Shown here in pieces: positions 34,041-42,732 of a stretch of DNA of 64,000 bases; position 1 is the first letter of the stretch; every line of letters starts with the position of its first letter. A program made the translations under genes and the position numbers. The notes under the pieces were generated by a model, which worked only from the letters and a program-made list of their open reading frames with translations, ran no database searches and was not told where the DNA came from. The stretch comes from Micromonospora_G sp044901685 (GTDB lineage: Bacteria > Actinomycetota > Actinomycetes > Mycobacteriales > Micromonosporaceae): NCBI RefSeq assembly GCF_044901685.1, contig NZ_JBJDPS010000002.1:1029844-1093843 (forward strand), given 5' to 3'.

Positions 34041-34765
34041 GGTACGGCCGTCGCCGTGGCGGCCGGCGCCGGTGTTGTCTCCTGGTCCGAGAGGCGGTAG
34101 CCACGGCCGAAGACGGTCTGGACGTACCGGGGTTCGGTCGCGTCGGTTTCGATCTTGCGCCGCAGGTTCATCACGTGTACGTCAACCGTGCGTTCCAGTA
34201 CGTAGTGGTCGAAACCAAAGGCCCGGTCGATGATCTGTGCCCGGGTGAACGCCCGACCCGGCTCACTGGCCAACACCTCCAGGATGCCGAACTCCTTGGC
34301 GGTGAGCGTGACCGGCCGACCGTCGATCCGTACCTCGAACCGGCCCGCGTCGATCTCCAGCCCGCCCACCCGGAGCACCGCCTGGCCGCCCGCGCTGACC
34401 ACCCCGGCCCGGCGCAGCAGTGCCCGTACCCGGGCGGCGAGTTCCCGTGGGCTGTACGGCTTGGTCAGGTAGTCGTCGGCGCCCAGGTCGAGCCCGAGCA
34501 GGATGTCGTCCTCGGTGGTACGGGCGGTGAGCAGCAGGATCGGCAGGTCGGACTCGGCCCGGAGCACCCGGCACACGTCCAGCCCGTCGACCACCGGCAT
34601 CATCACGTCGAGCACGACCAGGTCGGGTCGGCGGGCCCGGACCTGCTCGATCGCCGCCCGGCCGTCGCCGACCAGCAGGACGCTGTGTCCCTCCCGTTCG
34701 AGGTAGATCCGAACGAGGTTCGCCTGCTTACGGTCGTCCTCGGCGACCAGGATCCGTGCGCCCAT
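34037..34765 (-). CDS. OmpR-family response regulator
   Basis: A 242-residue regulator. The receiver domain (1-120) has the acidic pair in VAEDDRKQ, phospho-acceptor Asp53 in VLDVMMP and the conserved Lys in LTKPYSP. The winged helix (135-228) is of OmpR type (LTAKEFGILEVLASEPGRAF, VDVHVMNLRRKIE). It is transcribed first, with the kinase directly after. A proline- and alanine-rich tail of 12 residues follows. Targets are not evident from the window. Confidence 0.95.
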   Translation of the reverse strand: MGARILVAEDDRKQANLVRIYLEREGHSVLLVGDGRAAIEQVRARRPDLVVLDVMMPVVDGLDVCRVLRAESDLPILLLTARTTEDDILLGLDLGADDYLTKPYSPRELAARVRALLRRAGVVSAGGQAVLRVGGLEIDAGRFEVRIDGRPVTLTAKEFGILEVLASEPGRAFTRAQIIDRAFGFDHYVLERTVDVHVMNLRRKIETDATEPRYVQTVFGRGYRLSDQETTPAPAATATAVP

Positions 34766-34921
34766 GACTCCTCATCCTGACGGGTAGCGGTCGGAGGAAT
34801 TCAACCCGTGACCCGTTAAGTACTCGTGAAGACGGGATGCGGAAGCCGTATGGCACCCGGCGTCCGATTCGACGCACGACGAGACAACCGCTTCTTGATC
34901 GGTTCTTCACATCCGGCTCCC

Positions 34922-34927
34922 TACGGT
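34922..34927 (+). promoter_or_regulatory. Possible -10 box of a small gene (leaderless)
   Basis: TACGGT ends seven bases before the ATG at 34935. No good -35 box is at the right distance, so this is tentative. Confidence 0.35.
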
Positions 34928-34934
34928 ATCCGGC

Positions 34935-35126
34935 ATGTCGGTACCTCAGCCACCGGGCAGCCCTGGCACAGGCCACGTGACCAGCCACGATGAGCGCTGG
35001 CGGCGAGCTGCCCGGCGCCGGATCGGGGTAACGCTGGCGGTCCGTCGGGCCGAGGCGGCCGCCGGTGACCGCCGCTCGGCGACACCCGACGACGCGTACG
35101 CGCTGTCGTCCGAACCTGCCGTCTGA
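34935..35126 (+). CDS. Small basic protein of unknown function
   Basis: A possible 63-residue protein. The middle is strongly basic (RWRRAARRRIGVTLAVRRAE), the ends are rich in Ser, Pro and Ala. No ribosome site is present, but a TANNNT box seven bases upstream would allow leaderless translation. It lies alone between the divergent response regulator and the class IV aminotransferase gene. It may be spurious; codon use is only partly typical. Confidence 0.4.
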   Translation: MSVPQPPGSPGTGHVTSHDERWRRAARRRIGVTLAVRRAEAAAGDRRSATPDDAYALSSEPAV

Positions 35127-35209
35127 CGGGTGATCTTCAGGTGGCGGGTTCGTAGCTCCTCGTGTGATCTCTCTCATCCGTGCTTGAGGTTCACATCGGT
35201 ATCAGACCC

Positions 35210-35215
35210 TACGTT
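35210..35215 (+). promoter_or_regulatory. -10 box of the class IV aminotransferase gene (leaderless)
   Basis: TACGTT ends six bases before the ATG at 35222. The GGAGG in between is too close to the ATG to act as a ribosome site, which supports leaderless initiation. Confidence 0.5.
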
Positions 35216-35221
35216 GGAGGC

Positions 35222-36025
35222 ATGACCTCCTTCGTTGTCCGACGTAACGGCCGGGCCGCAACCGTCTCGGACCTGACGCCACTCGCCTTTGCCGGATACG
35301 CCCACTTCACCGCCGCGCAGGTGCGCGGGGGTCGGATCCGAGGGCTCGACCTGCACCTCGACCGGTTGCGGGTCGCCTCGGTGGCGATGTTCGGTCGGGC
35401 GCTGCCCGACGACCGGGTGCGCTCCTATTTGCGGGCGGCGGTCGAGTCCGGCCCGGCCGACCTGTCGCTGCTGGCCACGGTCTACTCGCCGGTCGGCGAG
35501 TTCACCCCGGACGGCGCCGCCGTCGAACCCGAGGTGCTGGTCCGTACCGGCCCGGCGGCGACCGGTCCGGCGGGCCCGTTGGCACTGGCGGTGGTCGAGC
35601 ACGAACGGGTTCTGCCGGAGGTGAAACACGTCGGCGAGGTGGCGAAGACGTACTTCCTCCGGCGGGCCGTCGAAGAGGGTTTCGACGATGCCGCGTTCGT
35701 CGACCGGCGGGGCCGGCTCAGCGAGGGGTCGATCTGGAATCTGGCCTTCTGGGACGGCGGCGCGGTGGTCTGGCCGGAGGCCGAGATGCTGGTCGGGACC
35801 ACGATGGGCATCGTACGGCGGCAACTCGACCGGCTCGGCGTTCCCCAGCGCGTCGCGGAGATCACGCTCGCCGAACTGCCGACGTTGGCCGGTGCCGTGG
35901 TGATGAACTCGTGGACGCCGGGTGTCGCGGTACGCCGGATCGGCGCCGTACCCCTGCCCGAAGCACCGTCCTTCGTGGATCTGCTGCACGAGGCCCACCG
36001 CGCCGAACCGCTCACCGCGCCGTAG
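35222..36025 (+). CDS. Class IV (PLP) aminotransferase
   Basis: A 267-residue fold-type IV PLP enzyme, related to aminodeoxychorismate lyase, D-amino acid and branched-chain aminotransferases. The Schiff-base Lys is probably in EVKHVGEVAKTYFLRR, and the PLP phosphate loop in LSEGSIWNLAFW followed by LVGTTMGIVRRQL. The region MNSWTPGVAVRRIG at the end is family-typical. The N-terminal AHFTAAQVRGGRIRGLDLHL matches ADC lyase-like members. No folate gene is beside it, so the reaction is open. Convergent with tex. Confidence 0.88.
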   Translation: MTSFVVRRNGRAATVSDLTPLAFAGYAHFTAAQVRGGRIRGLDLHLDRLRVASVAMFGRALPDDRVRSYLRAAVESGPADLSLLATVYSPVGEFTPDGAAVEPEVLVRTGPAATGPAGPLALAVVEHERVLPEVKHVGEVAKTYFLRRAVEEGFDDAAFVDRRGRLSEGSIWNLAFWDGGAVVWPEAEMLVGTTMGIVRRQLDRLGVPQRVAEITLAELPTLAGAVVMNSWTPGVAVRRIGAVPLPEAPSFVDLLHEAHRAEPLTAP

Positions 36026-36101
36026 CCGCGGTGCTCCGCCCGCCAGGCGGCACGCCCGCCGTCGACCATTGGCGGACCGTACGCCAGGGGGTGGAACGAG
36101 G

Positions 36102-36133
36102 CCCGCCCACCGCGACGCGTCGCGGTGGGCGGG
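36102..36133. terminator. Bidirectional terminator hairpin
   Basis: A perfect 32-base palindrome: CCCGCCCACCGCGACG followed directly by its complement. It lies between the convergent aminotransferase and tex genes, 77 bases after one stop and 20 after the other. Confidence 0.8.
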
Positions 36134-36152
36134 TTCGACTGGTTCGGGCGGG

Positions 36153-38552
36153 TCAGCGGCCGGAGCCGCCCAGGCCCTTGTCGAGTCCGGCCCGGCGCAA
36201 CGCGTCCGCCATCGCACCACCGGGTGCCGGCGCGGAACCGCCGCGACCCTGCCGGGACTGGCCGCCGCCACGGGAACCGCCCCGGTCGGCGCCGCCCCGG
36301 TCCCGGCGGTCACCCGCCGGACGGTCCCGGCGGTCACCGCCACCGGTACGCGGAGCGCCCGGCGTGGTCTCGTCCTCCAGCCGCAGGGTGAGCGAGATCC
36401 GCTTGCGTGGTACGTCCACGTCGAGCACCTTGACCCGGACCACGTCACCGGACTTGACCACGTCCCGGGGGTCCTTGACAAACGTGTTCGACATCGCCGA
36501 GACGTGCACCAGCCCGTCCTGGTGCACACCGATGTCGACAAAGGCGCCGAACGCGGCGACGTTGGTGACCACGCCCTCCAGCAGCAGGCCGGGGGTCAGG
36601 TCGCCGATCTTCTCGATCCCCTCGGCGAAGGTCGCGGTCCGGAACGCCGGCCGGGGGTCGCGACCGGGCTTCTCCAACTCGCCGATGATGTCGGTGACGG
36701 TCGGCAGCCCGAAGTTCTCGTCGACGAAGTCGGTCGGCTTGAGCGCCCGCAGCACCGCGCTCCTGCCGATCAGCGAGCCGACGTCGCCGCCGGTGCTGGC
36801 CAGGATCCGCCGGACCACCGGGTACGACTCCGGGTGCACCGCCGAGGCGTCCAGCGGGTCGTCGCCGCCGGGGATGCGCAGGAAGCCGGCGCACTGCTCG
36901 AACGCCTTCGGCCCGAGCCGGGGGACCTCCTTGAGCGCCCGGCGGGTGCGGAACGGGCCGTTGGTGTCCCGGTGCAGCACGATGTTCTCCGCCAGCCCGG
37001 TGCCGATTCCGGAGACCCGGGCGAGCAGCGGCGCGGAGGCGGTGTTCACGTCGACCCCGACGCCGTTCACGCAGTCCTCCACCACCGCGTCCAGCGATCG
37101 GGAGAGCTTCACCTCGGAGAGGTCGTGCTGGTACTGCCCGACGCCGATCGAGCGCGGTTCGATCTTGACCAGCTCGGCCAACGGGTCCTGGAGCCGGCGG
37201 GCGATCGAGACCGCGCCGCGCAGCGAGACGTCCAACCCGGGCAGTTCCTGCGAGGCGTACGCGGACGCGGAGTAGACCGACGCGCCGGCCTCGGAGACCA
37301 TCACCTTGGTCAGGTTCAGCCCCGGGTGCAGCTTGATCAGGTCACCGGCGAGCTTGTCCGTCTCCCGGGACGCGGTGCCGTTGCCGATCGCGACCAACTC
37401 CACCGCGTGGGCGCGGGCCAGCCGGGCCAGCGTGTCGATCGACTGGTCCCACTGGCGGCGCGGCTCGTGCGGGTAGACCGTGTCGGTCGCCAGCACCTTG
37501 CCGGTCGCGTCGACCACGGCCACCTTCACACCGGTACGCACCCCGGGGTCCAGGCCCATCGTGGTACGGCTGCCGGCCGGCGCGGCGAGCAGCAGGTCGC
37601 GCAGGTTGGTGGCGAAGACGCGTACGGACTCGTCCTCGGCCGCCTGCCAGAGCCGCATCCGCAGGTCGGCGCCGAGGTGGATGAGGATCCGGGTGCGCCA
37701 CGCCCAGCGCACCGTGTCGGTCAGCCACCGGTCGGCCGGGCGACCCCGGTCGGCGACCCCGAACCGGGCGCCGATCTCCAACTCGTACCGGGTCGGGCCG
37801 ACCGGGGCGGTCTCGTCCTCCGGAACCTCCTCGGGCTCCATGCTCAGGTCGAGCACGCCCTCCTTCTCACCCCGGAACATAGCCAGCAGCCGGTGCGAGG
37901 CGACCCGGGTGTACGGCTCGGTGAAGTCGAAGTAGTCGGAGAACTTGGCCCCGGCGTCCTGCTGCCCGTCGCGTACCTTGGCGGCCAGCCGCCCCCGCGA
38001 CCACATCTGCTCACGCAGCGAGCCGATCAGGTCGGCGTCCTCGGCGAACCGCTCGACCAGGATCGCCCGCGCGCCGTCGAGCGCGGCGGTCGGGTCGGCC
38101 ACGCCCTTCTCGGCGTCGACGAAGGCGGTCGCGGTGGTACGCGGGTCGAGTCCCGGGTCGGCGAGAAGCTGGTCGGCCAGCGGCTCCAGCCCGGCCTCCC
38201 GGGCGATCTGGGCCCGGGTCCGGCGCTTCGGCTTGTACGGCAGGTAGATGTCCTCCAGCCGGGCCTTCGAGTCGGCCGCCATGATCTGCGCTTCGAGCGC
38301 CTCGTCCAGCTTGCCCTGGGTCCGGATCGACTCCAGGATGGCCGACCGCCGTTCCTCCAACTCCCGCAGGTAGCGCAGCCGCTCCTCGAGCGTGCGCAAC
38401 TGCGCGTCGTCGAGCATCTCGGTGACTTCCTTGCGGTAGCGGGCGATGAAGGGCACGGTCGCCCCGCCGTCGAGTAGCTCGACGGCGGCGGCTACCTGCC
38501 GCTCACGTACACCGAGCTCCTCGGCGATCCGCTGATGAACAGACGTCGTCAC
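36153..38552 (-). CDS. tex: Tex-family RNA-binding transcription accessory protein
   Basis: A 799-residue protein with the full Tex architecture: an N-terminal helical Tex domain (VHQRIAEELGVRERQVAAAV), a YqgF/RNase H-like domain with GLDPGVRTGVKVAVVD near residue 335, helix-hairpin-helix (LLARVSGIGTGLAENIV), and a C-terminal S1 domain (VVTNVAAFGAFVDIGVHQDG) near 640. The bacterial counterpart of Spt6, it binds nucleic acids and affects transcription and stress tolerance. The tail (about residues 720-785) is rich in Arg, Gly and Asp (GGGDRRDRPAGDRRDRGG), an RGG-like extension. Start GTG at 38552. Monocistronic, flanked by palindromes on both sides. Confidence 0.95.
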   Translation of the reverse strand: MTTSVHQRIAEELGVRERQVAAAVELLDGGATVPFIARYRKEVTEMLDDAQLRTLEERLRYLRELEERRSAILESIRTQGKLDEALEAQIMAADSKARLEDIYLPYKPKRRTRAQIAREAGLEPLADQLLADPGLDPRTTATAFVDAEKGVADPTAALDGARAILVERFAEDADLIGSLREQMWSRGRLAAKVRDGQQDAGAKFSDYFDFTEPYTRVASHRLLAMFRGEKEGVLDLSMEPEEVPEDETAPVGPTRYELEIGARFGVADRGRPADRWLTDTVRWAWRTRILIHLGADLRMRLWQAAEDESVRVFATNLRDLLLAAPAGSRTTMGLDPGVRTGVKVAVVDATGKVLATDTVYPHEPRRQWDQSIDTLARLARAHAVELVAIGNGTASRETDKLAGDLIKLHPGLNLTKVMVSEAGASVYSASAYASQELPGLDVSLRGAVSIARRLQDPLAELVKIEPRSIGVGQYQHDLSEVKLSRSLDAVVEDCVNGVGVDVNTASAPLLARVSGIGTGLAENIVLHRDTNGPFRTRRALKEVPRLGPKAFEQCAGFLRIPGGDDPLDASAVHPESYPVVRRILASTGGDVGSLIGRSAVLRALKPTDFVDENFGLPTVTDIIGELEKPGRDPRPAFRTATFAEGIEKIGDLTPGLLLEGVVTNVAAFGAFVDIGVHQDGLVHVSAMSNTFVKDPRDVVKSGDVVRVKVLDVDVPRKRISLTLRLEDETTPGAPRTGGGDRRDRPAGDRRDRGGADRGGSRGGGQSRQGRGGSAPAPGGAMADALRRAGLDKGLGGSGR

Positions 38553-38634
38553 GATCCTGGTCCGCCTTCTCCGGGTGGGTTACGTACGCATTGTGCCGCG
38601 CACCCCCCGTCCGCGCCGCACCACCCGCCCGAGG

Positions 38635-38690
38635 GGTAAGGAAGGGCCCCTTATTAACGCTATAGCGTTAATAAGGGGCCCTTCCTTACC
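38635..38690. repeat. Long perfect palindrome, copy 1
   Basis: A perfect 56-base inverted repeat with arms starting GGTAAGGAAGGGCCCCTTAT and meeting at a central TATA. A nearly identical element lies at 46471-46523. The last codons of the GPP34 gene run into it, and its TAA stop (38686-38688) is part of the right arm. It can form a very strong hairpin and may terminate transcription. No transposase or target-site duplication is visible. Confidence 0.95.
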
Positions 38691-39339
38691 GGCGGGGGCG
38701 GAGGGTGGTGGTGGCGACGGTCGCGTCCACCGCGGCGAGCAGGTCGGCCAGCGCGGGCGGCAGCAGCCGCCGGGCGGCCGAGATCCGTTGTGCCACCGCG
38801 TGCTCGGGCAGGCCCAGCACCCGGAGCATGCCGCCGGCCCGGACCAACGCGGCCAGGGTCGCGTTGCGGATGTCCAACGGCTGGTCCGAGCGCTCCAACA
38901 CGGCGGCGAGCCGGACCCGGGGCGCGGCCACCCGGTTCGGGTCCCGGCCGGGCCAGCGTACGGTCATCCGCAGGGTCAGGCCGCGTCTGCTCTCCCGGCG
39001 CAGCGCGCCCGCGCTGACCAGCCGGAGGCCGACCTGTTCCCGGACCTGGGGGAGGATGAACTCCAGCCAGCCCCGGGCGTCGTATCCGTCGCCGTACCGG
39101 ACCATCTCGCCCAGCGCCCGGTCCGCGACCGGATCCTGCCAGGCCCGGTTGTCGGCGACGAAGACCTCGCCCCGGGTGATGGTGATCCGCCCGGCCAGGG
39201 CGAGTTCGGCGAGGATCGCACCGGCCAGGGCGGCGTCGAGCAGGTTCGCGGCGGCCAGAGGACGCCCGTTGTAGTCGTCGTGTCCGATGAGGAACAGCTC
39301 ATCGGCGAGTCGTTCGGTATCGCCCAGGAACTTGTTCAT
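38686..39339 (-). CDS. GPP34-family phosphoprotein
   Basis: A 217-residue protein related to the eukaryotic Golgi phosphoprotein 3 fold. Seen: ADELFLIGHDDYNGRPLAAA at the start, LAGAILAELALAGRITI, and the C-terminal ADLLAAVDATVATTTLRPRR. In eukaryotes this fold binds phosphoinositides; actinobacterial members are common, role unknown. ATG at 39339 is the only fitting start. The stop codon lies inside the long palindrome, so the element has set the end of the protein. Confidence 0.9.
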   Translation of the reverse strand: MNKFLGDTERLADELFLIGHDDYNGRPLAAANLLDAALAGAILAELALAGRITITRGEVFVADNRAWQDPVADRALGEMVRYGDGYDARGWLEFILPQVREQVGLRLVSAGALRRESRRGLTLRMTVRWPGRDPNRVAAPRVRLAAVLERSDQPLDIRNATLAALVRAGGMLRVLGLPEHAVAQRISAARRLLPPALADLLAAVDATVATTTLRPRR

Positions 39340-39500
39340 GGCTCGTCTCCGGCCCCGCCCGGTACCGTCGTGACGCTTCGGTAGCTCCGCGTGTTGATGC
39401 AGGACGCTACGGCAAGGAATGACGGCGCTCAACCCGTTCGTGGTAGTTGCGTCGGGCAATGGACCCAGCGGGCCGGAAACTGTCGGATGCCCGTACAAAC

Positions 39501-39551
39501 TTGTCGCCCGGCGAAAACGGCCATAACCTCTGCTGATTGTCGATCGACAAT
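39501..39551 (+). promoter_or_regulatory. Promoter and 16-bp operator of the APC permease gene
   Basis: TTGTCG (39501-39506) and TAACCT (39524-39529) are 17 bases apart. The perfect palindrome ATTGTCGATCGACAAT (39536-39551) begins at the expected transcription start, the place where a repressor would block initiation. Its regulator is not evident in the window; GntR-family proteins bind similar sites. Confidence 0.6.
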
Positions 39552-39578
39552 GTTTTGACCGGCCAGGAGCGACCGCAC

Positions 39579-41081
39579 ATGCCAACCGAGCCGCCCGTCC
39601 CCGGTAACCCGCCCCGCCCCGGCCGACTGGGGGCCGGACGGCTCGCGACCTACGCCACCGCCGCCGCCGCGCCGCTGACGGCGGTCGGTGGCGTCATGCC
39701 CATCATGTACGCGGTCAGCGGCAACACCGGCGCCGCGTTCTGCTTCCTGGTGCTGACGATCGTGCTCGCCGTCTTCGCCGTCGGCTACACCGCGATGAGC
39801 CGGTACGTGCCGAACCCGGGTGCCTTCTCCTCGTACGTCGCGAAAGGGCTCGGCCGGGCCGGTGCGGTCTCCGCCGCTTTTGTCGGCCTGCTGGCGTACA
39901 ACGCGATCCAGATCGGTCTGTACGGACTCGCCGGTGCGATTCTCGCGGACTTCGCCGGCGTGGAATTTTCACTCGTACTCGACTGGTGGATCTGGGCGTT
40001 GGTGGCCTGGGCGGTGGTCGGTCTGCTCGGCGTACTCCGGTGGGAGCTCTCCGGGACGGTTGTCACCGTATTCCTGGTCCTGGAATTGCTCGTGCTGGCC
40101 ACCCTCGTGGTGTTCGCGATCGCCAATCCGGCCGGTGGCCGGACGAGTGCCACCGGCCTCGACCCGGGCAGCCTCTCGGTGGCCGGTCTCGGCGCGGTGC
40201 TGGCCCTGGGCACGATCTCGTTCGTCGGCGTCGAGTCGGCGCCGGCCCACCGCGCCGAGGTGACCGACCCCAGGCGCACCGTCGCCCGCGCCACCTACCT
40301 GTCGGTTGTCGCGACCGGCACCTGCTACGCGCTCTGCGCCTGGGCGTTCACCGTTGCCACCGGGCCGGAGAACACCTCGACGGTGGCCGCCGTCGCCGGG
40401 CCGGGACTGGTCGCCGACATTCTCGCCCGGCACGGTGGGGCGGTGCTGGCCGTCGTCGCCCAGGCCCTGCTCGGCACCGCCGTACTGGCCGCCCTGCTCG
40501 CCGGGCACCACGCGGTGGCCCGCCAGCTCTACGGGCTGGGGTTCGAGCGGGTGCTGCCCGCCCGACTCGGTCGGGTCGGCGTCCGTACCGGCGCCCCGGT
40601 CGCCGCCTCGCTGGTCCAGACCGGCCTGGCCCTGGTGGTGCTGCTCGTCTTCGCCGTCACCGGGCGGGATCCGGTCACCGAACTGTTCACCTGGCTCGGC
40701 GGGGTGGGCGCGGTCGGCGTACTGCTGCTGCTGACCCTGACCTCGGTGGCCGTACTCCACTTCTTCAACAGCCGGCCGGACAGCGCACGGGCCCGGTGGC
40801 AGCGGCTGGTCGCGCCGACGCTCGCCACCATGGGGCTGAGCGTCCTGCTGGTCCTGCTGCTGGCCGACTTCGGGGCGTTGCTCGCCCCCGGCACACCGGC
40901 CTACCTGCGTGGTCTGCTGCCCGGTCTGGTGGCGCTGGTCGCGTTGGCCGGTCTGTTCTGGGGGCTCGCGCTCCGGTCGTCGCAGCCGGAGATCTACGCC
41001 CGGGTCGGTGGCGGTGCGCTCGAACCGGCCCCGGCCCCGGTGCCGGCCGGCGGCACCCGCCGAGCCGCCGCGTCGACCTGA
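39579..41081 (+). CDS. APC-superfamily amino acid permease
   Basis: A 500-residue membrane protein with about 12 helices. The first helix carries AAPLTAVGGVMPIMYAVSGN, with the Gly-rich substrate site of APC transporters; SSYVAKGLGRAGAVSAAFVG and SFVGVESAPAHRAEVTDPRR follow, the latter being the typical glutamate of this family. It likely takes up an amino acid or amine with protons. The palindrome in front suggests substrate-responsive repression. It is not linked to metabolic genes that would name the substrate. Confidence 0.9.
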   Translation: MPTEPPVPGNPPRPGRLGAGRLATYATAAAAPLTAVGGVMPIMYAVSGNTGAAFCFLVLTIVLAVFAVGYTAMSRYVPNPGAFSSYVAKGLGRAGAVSAAFVGLLAYNAIQIGLYGLAGAILADFAGVEFSLVLDWWIWALVAWAVVGLLGVLRWELSGTVVTVFLVLELLVLATLVVFAIANPAGGRTSATGLDPGSLSVAGLGAVLALGTISFVGVESAPAHRAEVTDPRRTVARATYLSVVATGTCYALCAWAFTVATGPENTSTVAAVAGPGLVADILARHGGAVLAVVAQALLGTAVLAALLAGHHAVARQLYGLGFERVLPARLGRVGVRTGAPVAASLVQTGLALVVLLVFAVTGRDPVTELFTWLGGVGAVGVLLLLTLTSVAVLHFFNSRPDSARARWQRLVAPTLATMGLSVLLVLLLADFGALLAPGTPAYLRGLLPGLVALVALAGLFWGLALRSSQPEIYARVGGGALEPAPAPVPAGGTRRAAAST

Positions 41082-41131
41082 CCGGTACGGGCTTCGTCGG
41101 GGCTGCGCACACCGCGCGGCCCGGGCTGGGC

Positions 41132-41137
41132 TAGCGT
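41132..41137 (+). promoter_or_regulatory. -10 box of the dGTPase-like gene (leaderless)
   Basis: TAGCGT, in the context GGGCTAGCGTCGG, ends six bases before the ATG at 41144. No ribosome site is present, so leaderless initiation is predicted. The -35 region is weak. Confidence 0.5.
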
Positions 41138-41143
41138 CGGATC

Positions 41144-42655
41144 ATGGAGTCTTCGGTCGATCCGCGGGCCCGGCGGCTGTTCGGGGGCAGCGCCGCCGAA
41201 CTGGGCGACCTCGCCGCCAGCCCGTTCCGGGCCGACCGGGACCGGATCGTCAGCTCGCCCTTCCTCGCCCGGCTCGGCGGGGTCACCCAGGTGATCAGTC
41301 CGGGCGGCTCCGGCCTGCTCGTACACAACCGGCTGACGCACAGCCTCAAGGTCGCCCAGGTCGGTCGGGCGATCGCCGAGCGGCTGGTCGGTGACGAGCG
41401 CTACCGGGACCTGCTCGACAAGCTCGGCGGCTGTGACCCGGACGTGGTGGAGGCGGCGGCGCTCGCCCACGACCTGGGGCACCCGCCGTTCGGGCACCTG
41501 GGCGAACAGGTGCTCGACCGGGTCGCCCGGCAACGGCTCGGCCTGGCCGACGGGTTCGAGGGCAACGCGCAGTCGTACCGGATCGTCACCAGCACGGAGA
41601 TCCGGGGCATGGCGACCATCGGCCTGGACCTCACCGCCGCCGTCCGGGCCGCCATCCTGAAATACCCGTGGACCCGGTCGGGTTACCCGGACCCGCATCC
41701 CCGACAGTTCGACCCGCCGCCGCGCGGGGCGACCCCGCCACCGGAGGAGCCGGAGAGCGGTTCGGCCAAGTTCGGCGCGTACAGCACCGAGGTCGAGGAC
41801 CTGCGGCAGGCACGGGCGCCGTTCGCCGGGCGGATCGCCGACTGGCAGCAGACCGTCGAGGCGTCGGTGATGGACACCGCCGACGACATCGCGTACGCGA
41901 TCCACGACGTGGAGGACTTCCACCGGGTGGGCGTGCTGCGCCAGGGCGCGGTCGCCGCCGAGTTGCTCGGCTGGCAGCGGGAAAGCGCCCAGTTCCGGTC
42001 GATGACCGACGCGATCCTCGAGCACGGGTCACGCCGCCCGGGCGCCTCGATCGAACGGCTGCGCCGGCAACTGCACCGCAAGGACGCCTGGGTCAGCGAC
42101 GACCGGGCCTTCGCGGACGCGGTCGAACACGTACGCCTGGAACTGGTCGACGGCCTGCTCTCCGCGCCCTTCGACGGTTCGATCGAGGCCGAGCAGGGCG
42201 TCTCCCGGTTCTCCGCCCGGTGGACCCGACGGCTGGTGGACGCGATCACGGTGGTGCCCGACCCGCCGATGCGGTCCGGACACGTGCTGTTGGCCCGGCC
42301 GCAGTGGCACGAGGTGCAGGTGCTCAAGTTCGTCCACCACCAGTTCGTGCTCGCCCGGCCCGACCTCGCGCTGCACCAGCGTGGTCAGGCCCGGCTGCTG
42401 GACACCCTGGTGGAGGCCCTGCTCGACTGGATTCTCGACCCCCGGGAGGTGGCCCGCCTGCCACGCCGACTGCACGACCTGATCGAGCTGGCCGAGGCCG
42501 AGCTGCACCCGCGTACGGCCGACCGGGCGGCCAAGGCGCGCGGCCGGGCGATCGTCGACTTCGTCGCCTCGCTGACCGACGGTCAGGCGGTGGCGTTGCT
42601 GGATGCCCTCTCCGGCCGGTCGGGGCAGCTCTGGACCGACGCGTTCGTGCTCTGA
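41144..42655 (+). CDS. dGTPase-like HD-domain phosphohydrolase
   Basis: A 503-residue HD-superfamily enzyme of the deoxyguanosinetriphosphate triphosphohydrolase type. The N-terminus RARRLFGGSAAELGDLAASP is followed by the metal ligands His in NRLTHSLKVAQVGR, His-Asp in ALAHDLGHPPFGHLGEQVL and the later Asp in MDTADDIAYAIHDVEDF. These enzymes hydrolyse dNTPs to deoxynucleosides and triphosphate, controlling nucleotide pools. Length and motif order match the actinobacterial type 2 members. Leaderless start predicted. Confidence 0.92.
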   Translation: MESSVDPRARRLFGGSAAELGDLAASPFRADRDRIVSSPFLARLGGVTQVISPGGSGLLVHNRLTHSLKVAQVGRAIAERLVGDERYRDLLDKLGGCDPDVVEAAALAHDLGHPPFGHLGEQVLDRVARQRLGLADGFEGNAQSYRIVTSTEIRGMATIGLDLTAAVRAAILKYPWTRSGYPDPHPRQFDPPPRGATPPPEEPESGSAKFGAYSTEVEDLRQARAPFAGRIADWQQTVEASVMDTADDIAYAIHDVEDFHRVGVLRQGAVAAELLGWQRESAQFRSMTDAILEHGSRRPGASIERLRRQLHRKDAWVSDDRAFADAVEHVRLELVDGLLSAPFDGSIEAEQGVSRFSARWTRRLVDAITVVPDPPMRSGHVLLARPQWHEVQVLKFVHHQFVLARPDLALHQRGQARLLDTLVEALLDWILDPREVARLPRRLHDLIELAEAELHPRTADRAAKARGRAIVDFVASLTDGQAVALLDALSGRSGQLWTDAFVL

Positions 42656-42732
42656 GCCGAGCCGGTCGGGGTCGTCGCGCCGGGCCAGCGGGGGTCCGCG
42701 CGCCGAGCCGGCCCGAGCCACGCCGAGCCGGC

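Noticed and set aside
34935..35126. Possible third member of the IGVSGR peptide group
   Set aside because: It contains RRIGVTLAVRR, which looks slightly similar, but the C-terminus is SSEPAV and the conserved IGVSGR-x-RR-x-PTA end is absent.
35922..38477. An 851-codon plus-strand frame over tex
   Set aside because: Shadow of the tex gene; product is Arg/Gly/Val-rich without motifs.
42656..42732. GCCGAGCCGG repeats between the dGTPase-like and MBL genes as a terminator or regulatory array
   Set aside because: Copies are irregular and G+C-biased; no stable hairpin better than background was found.
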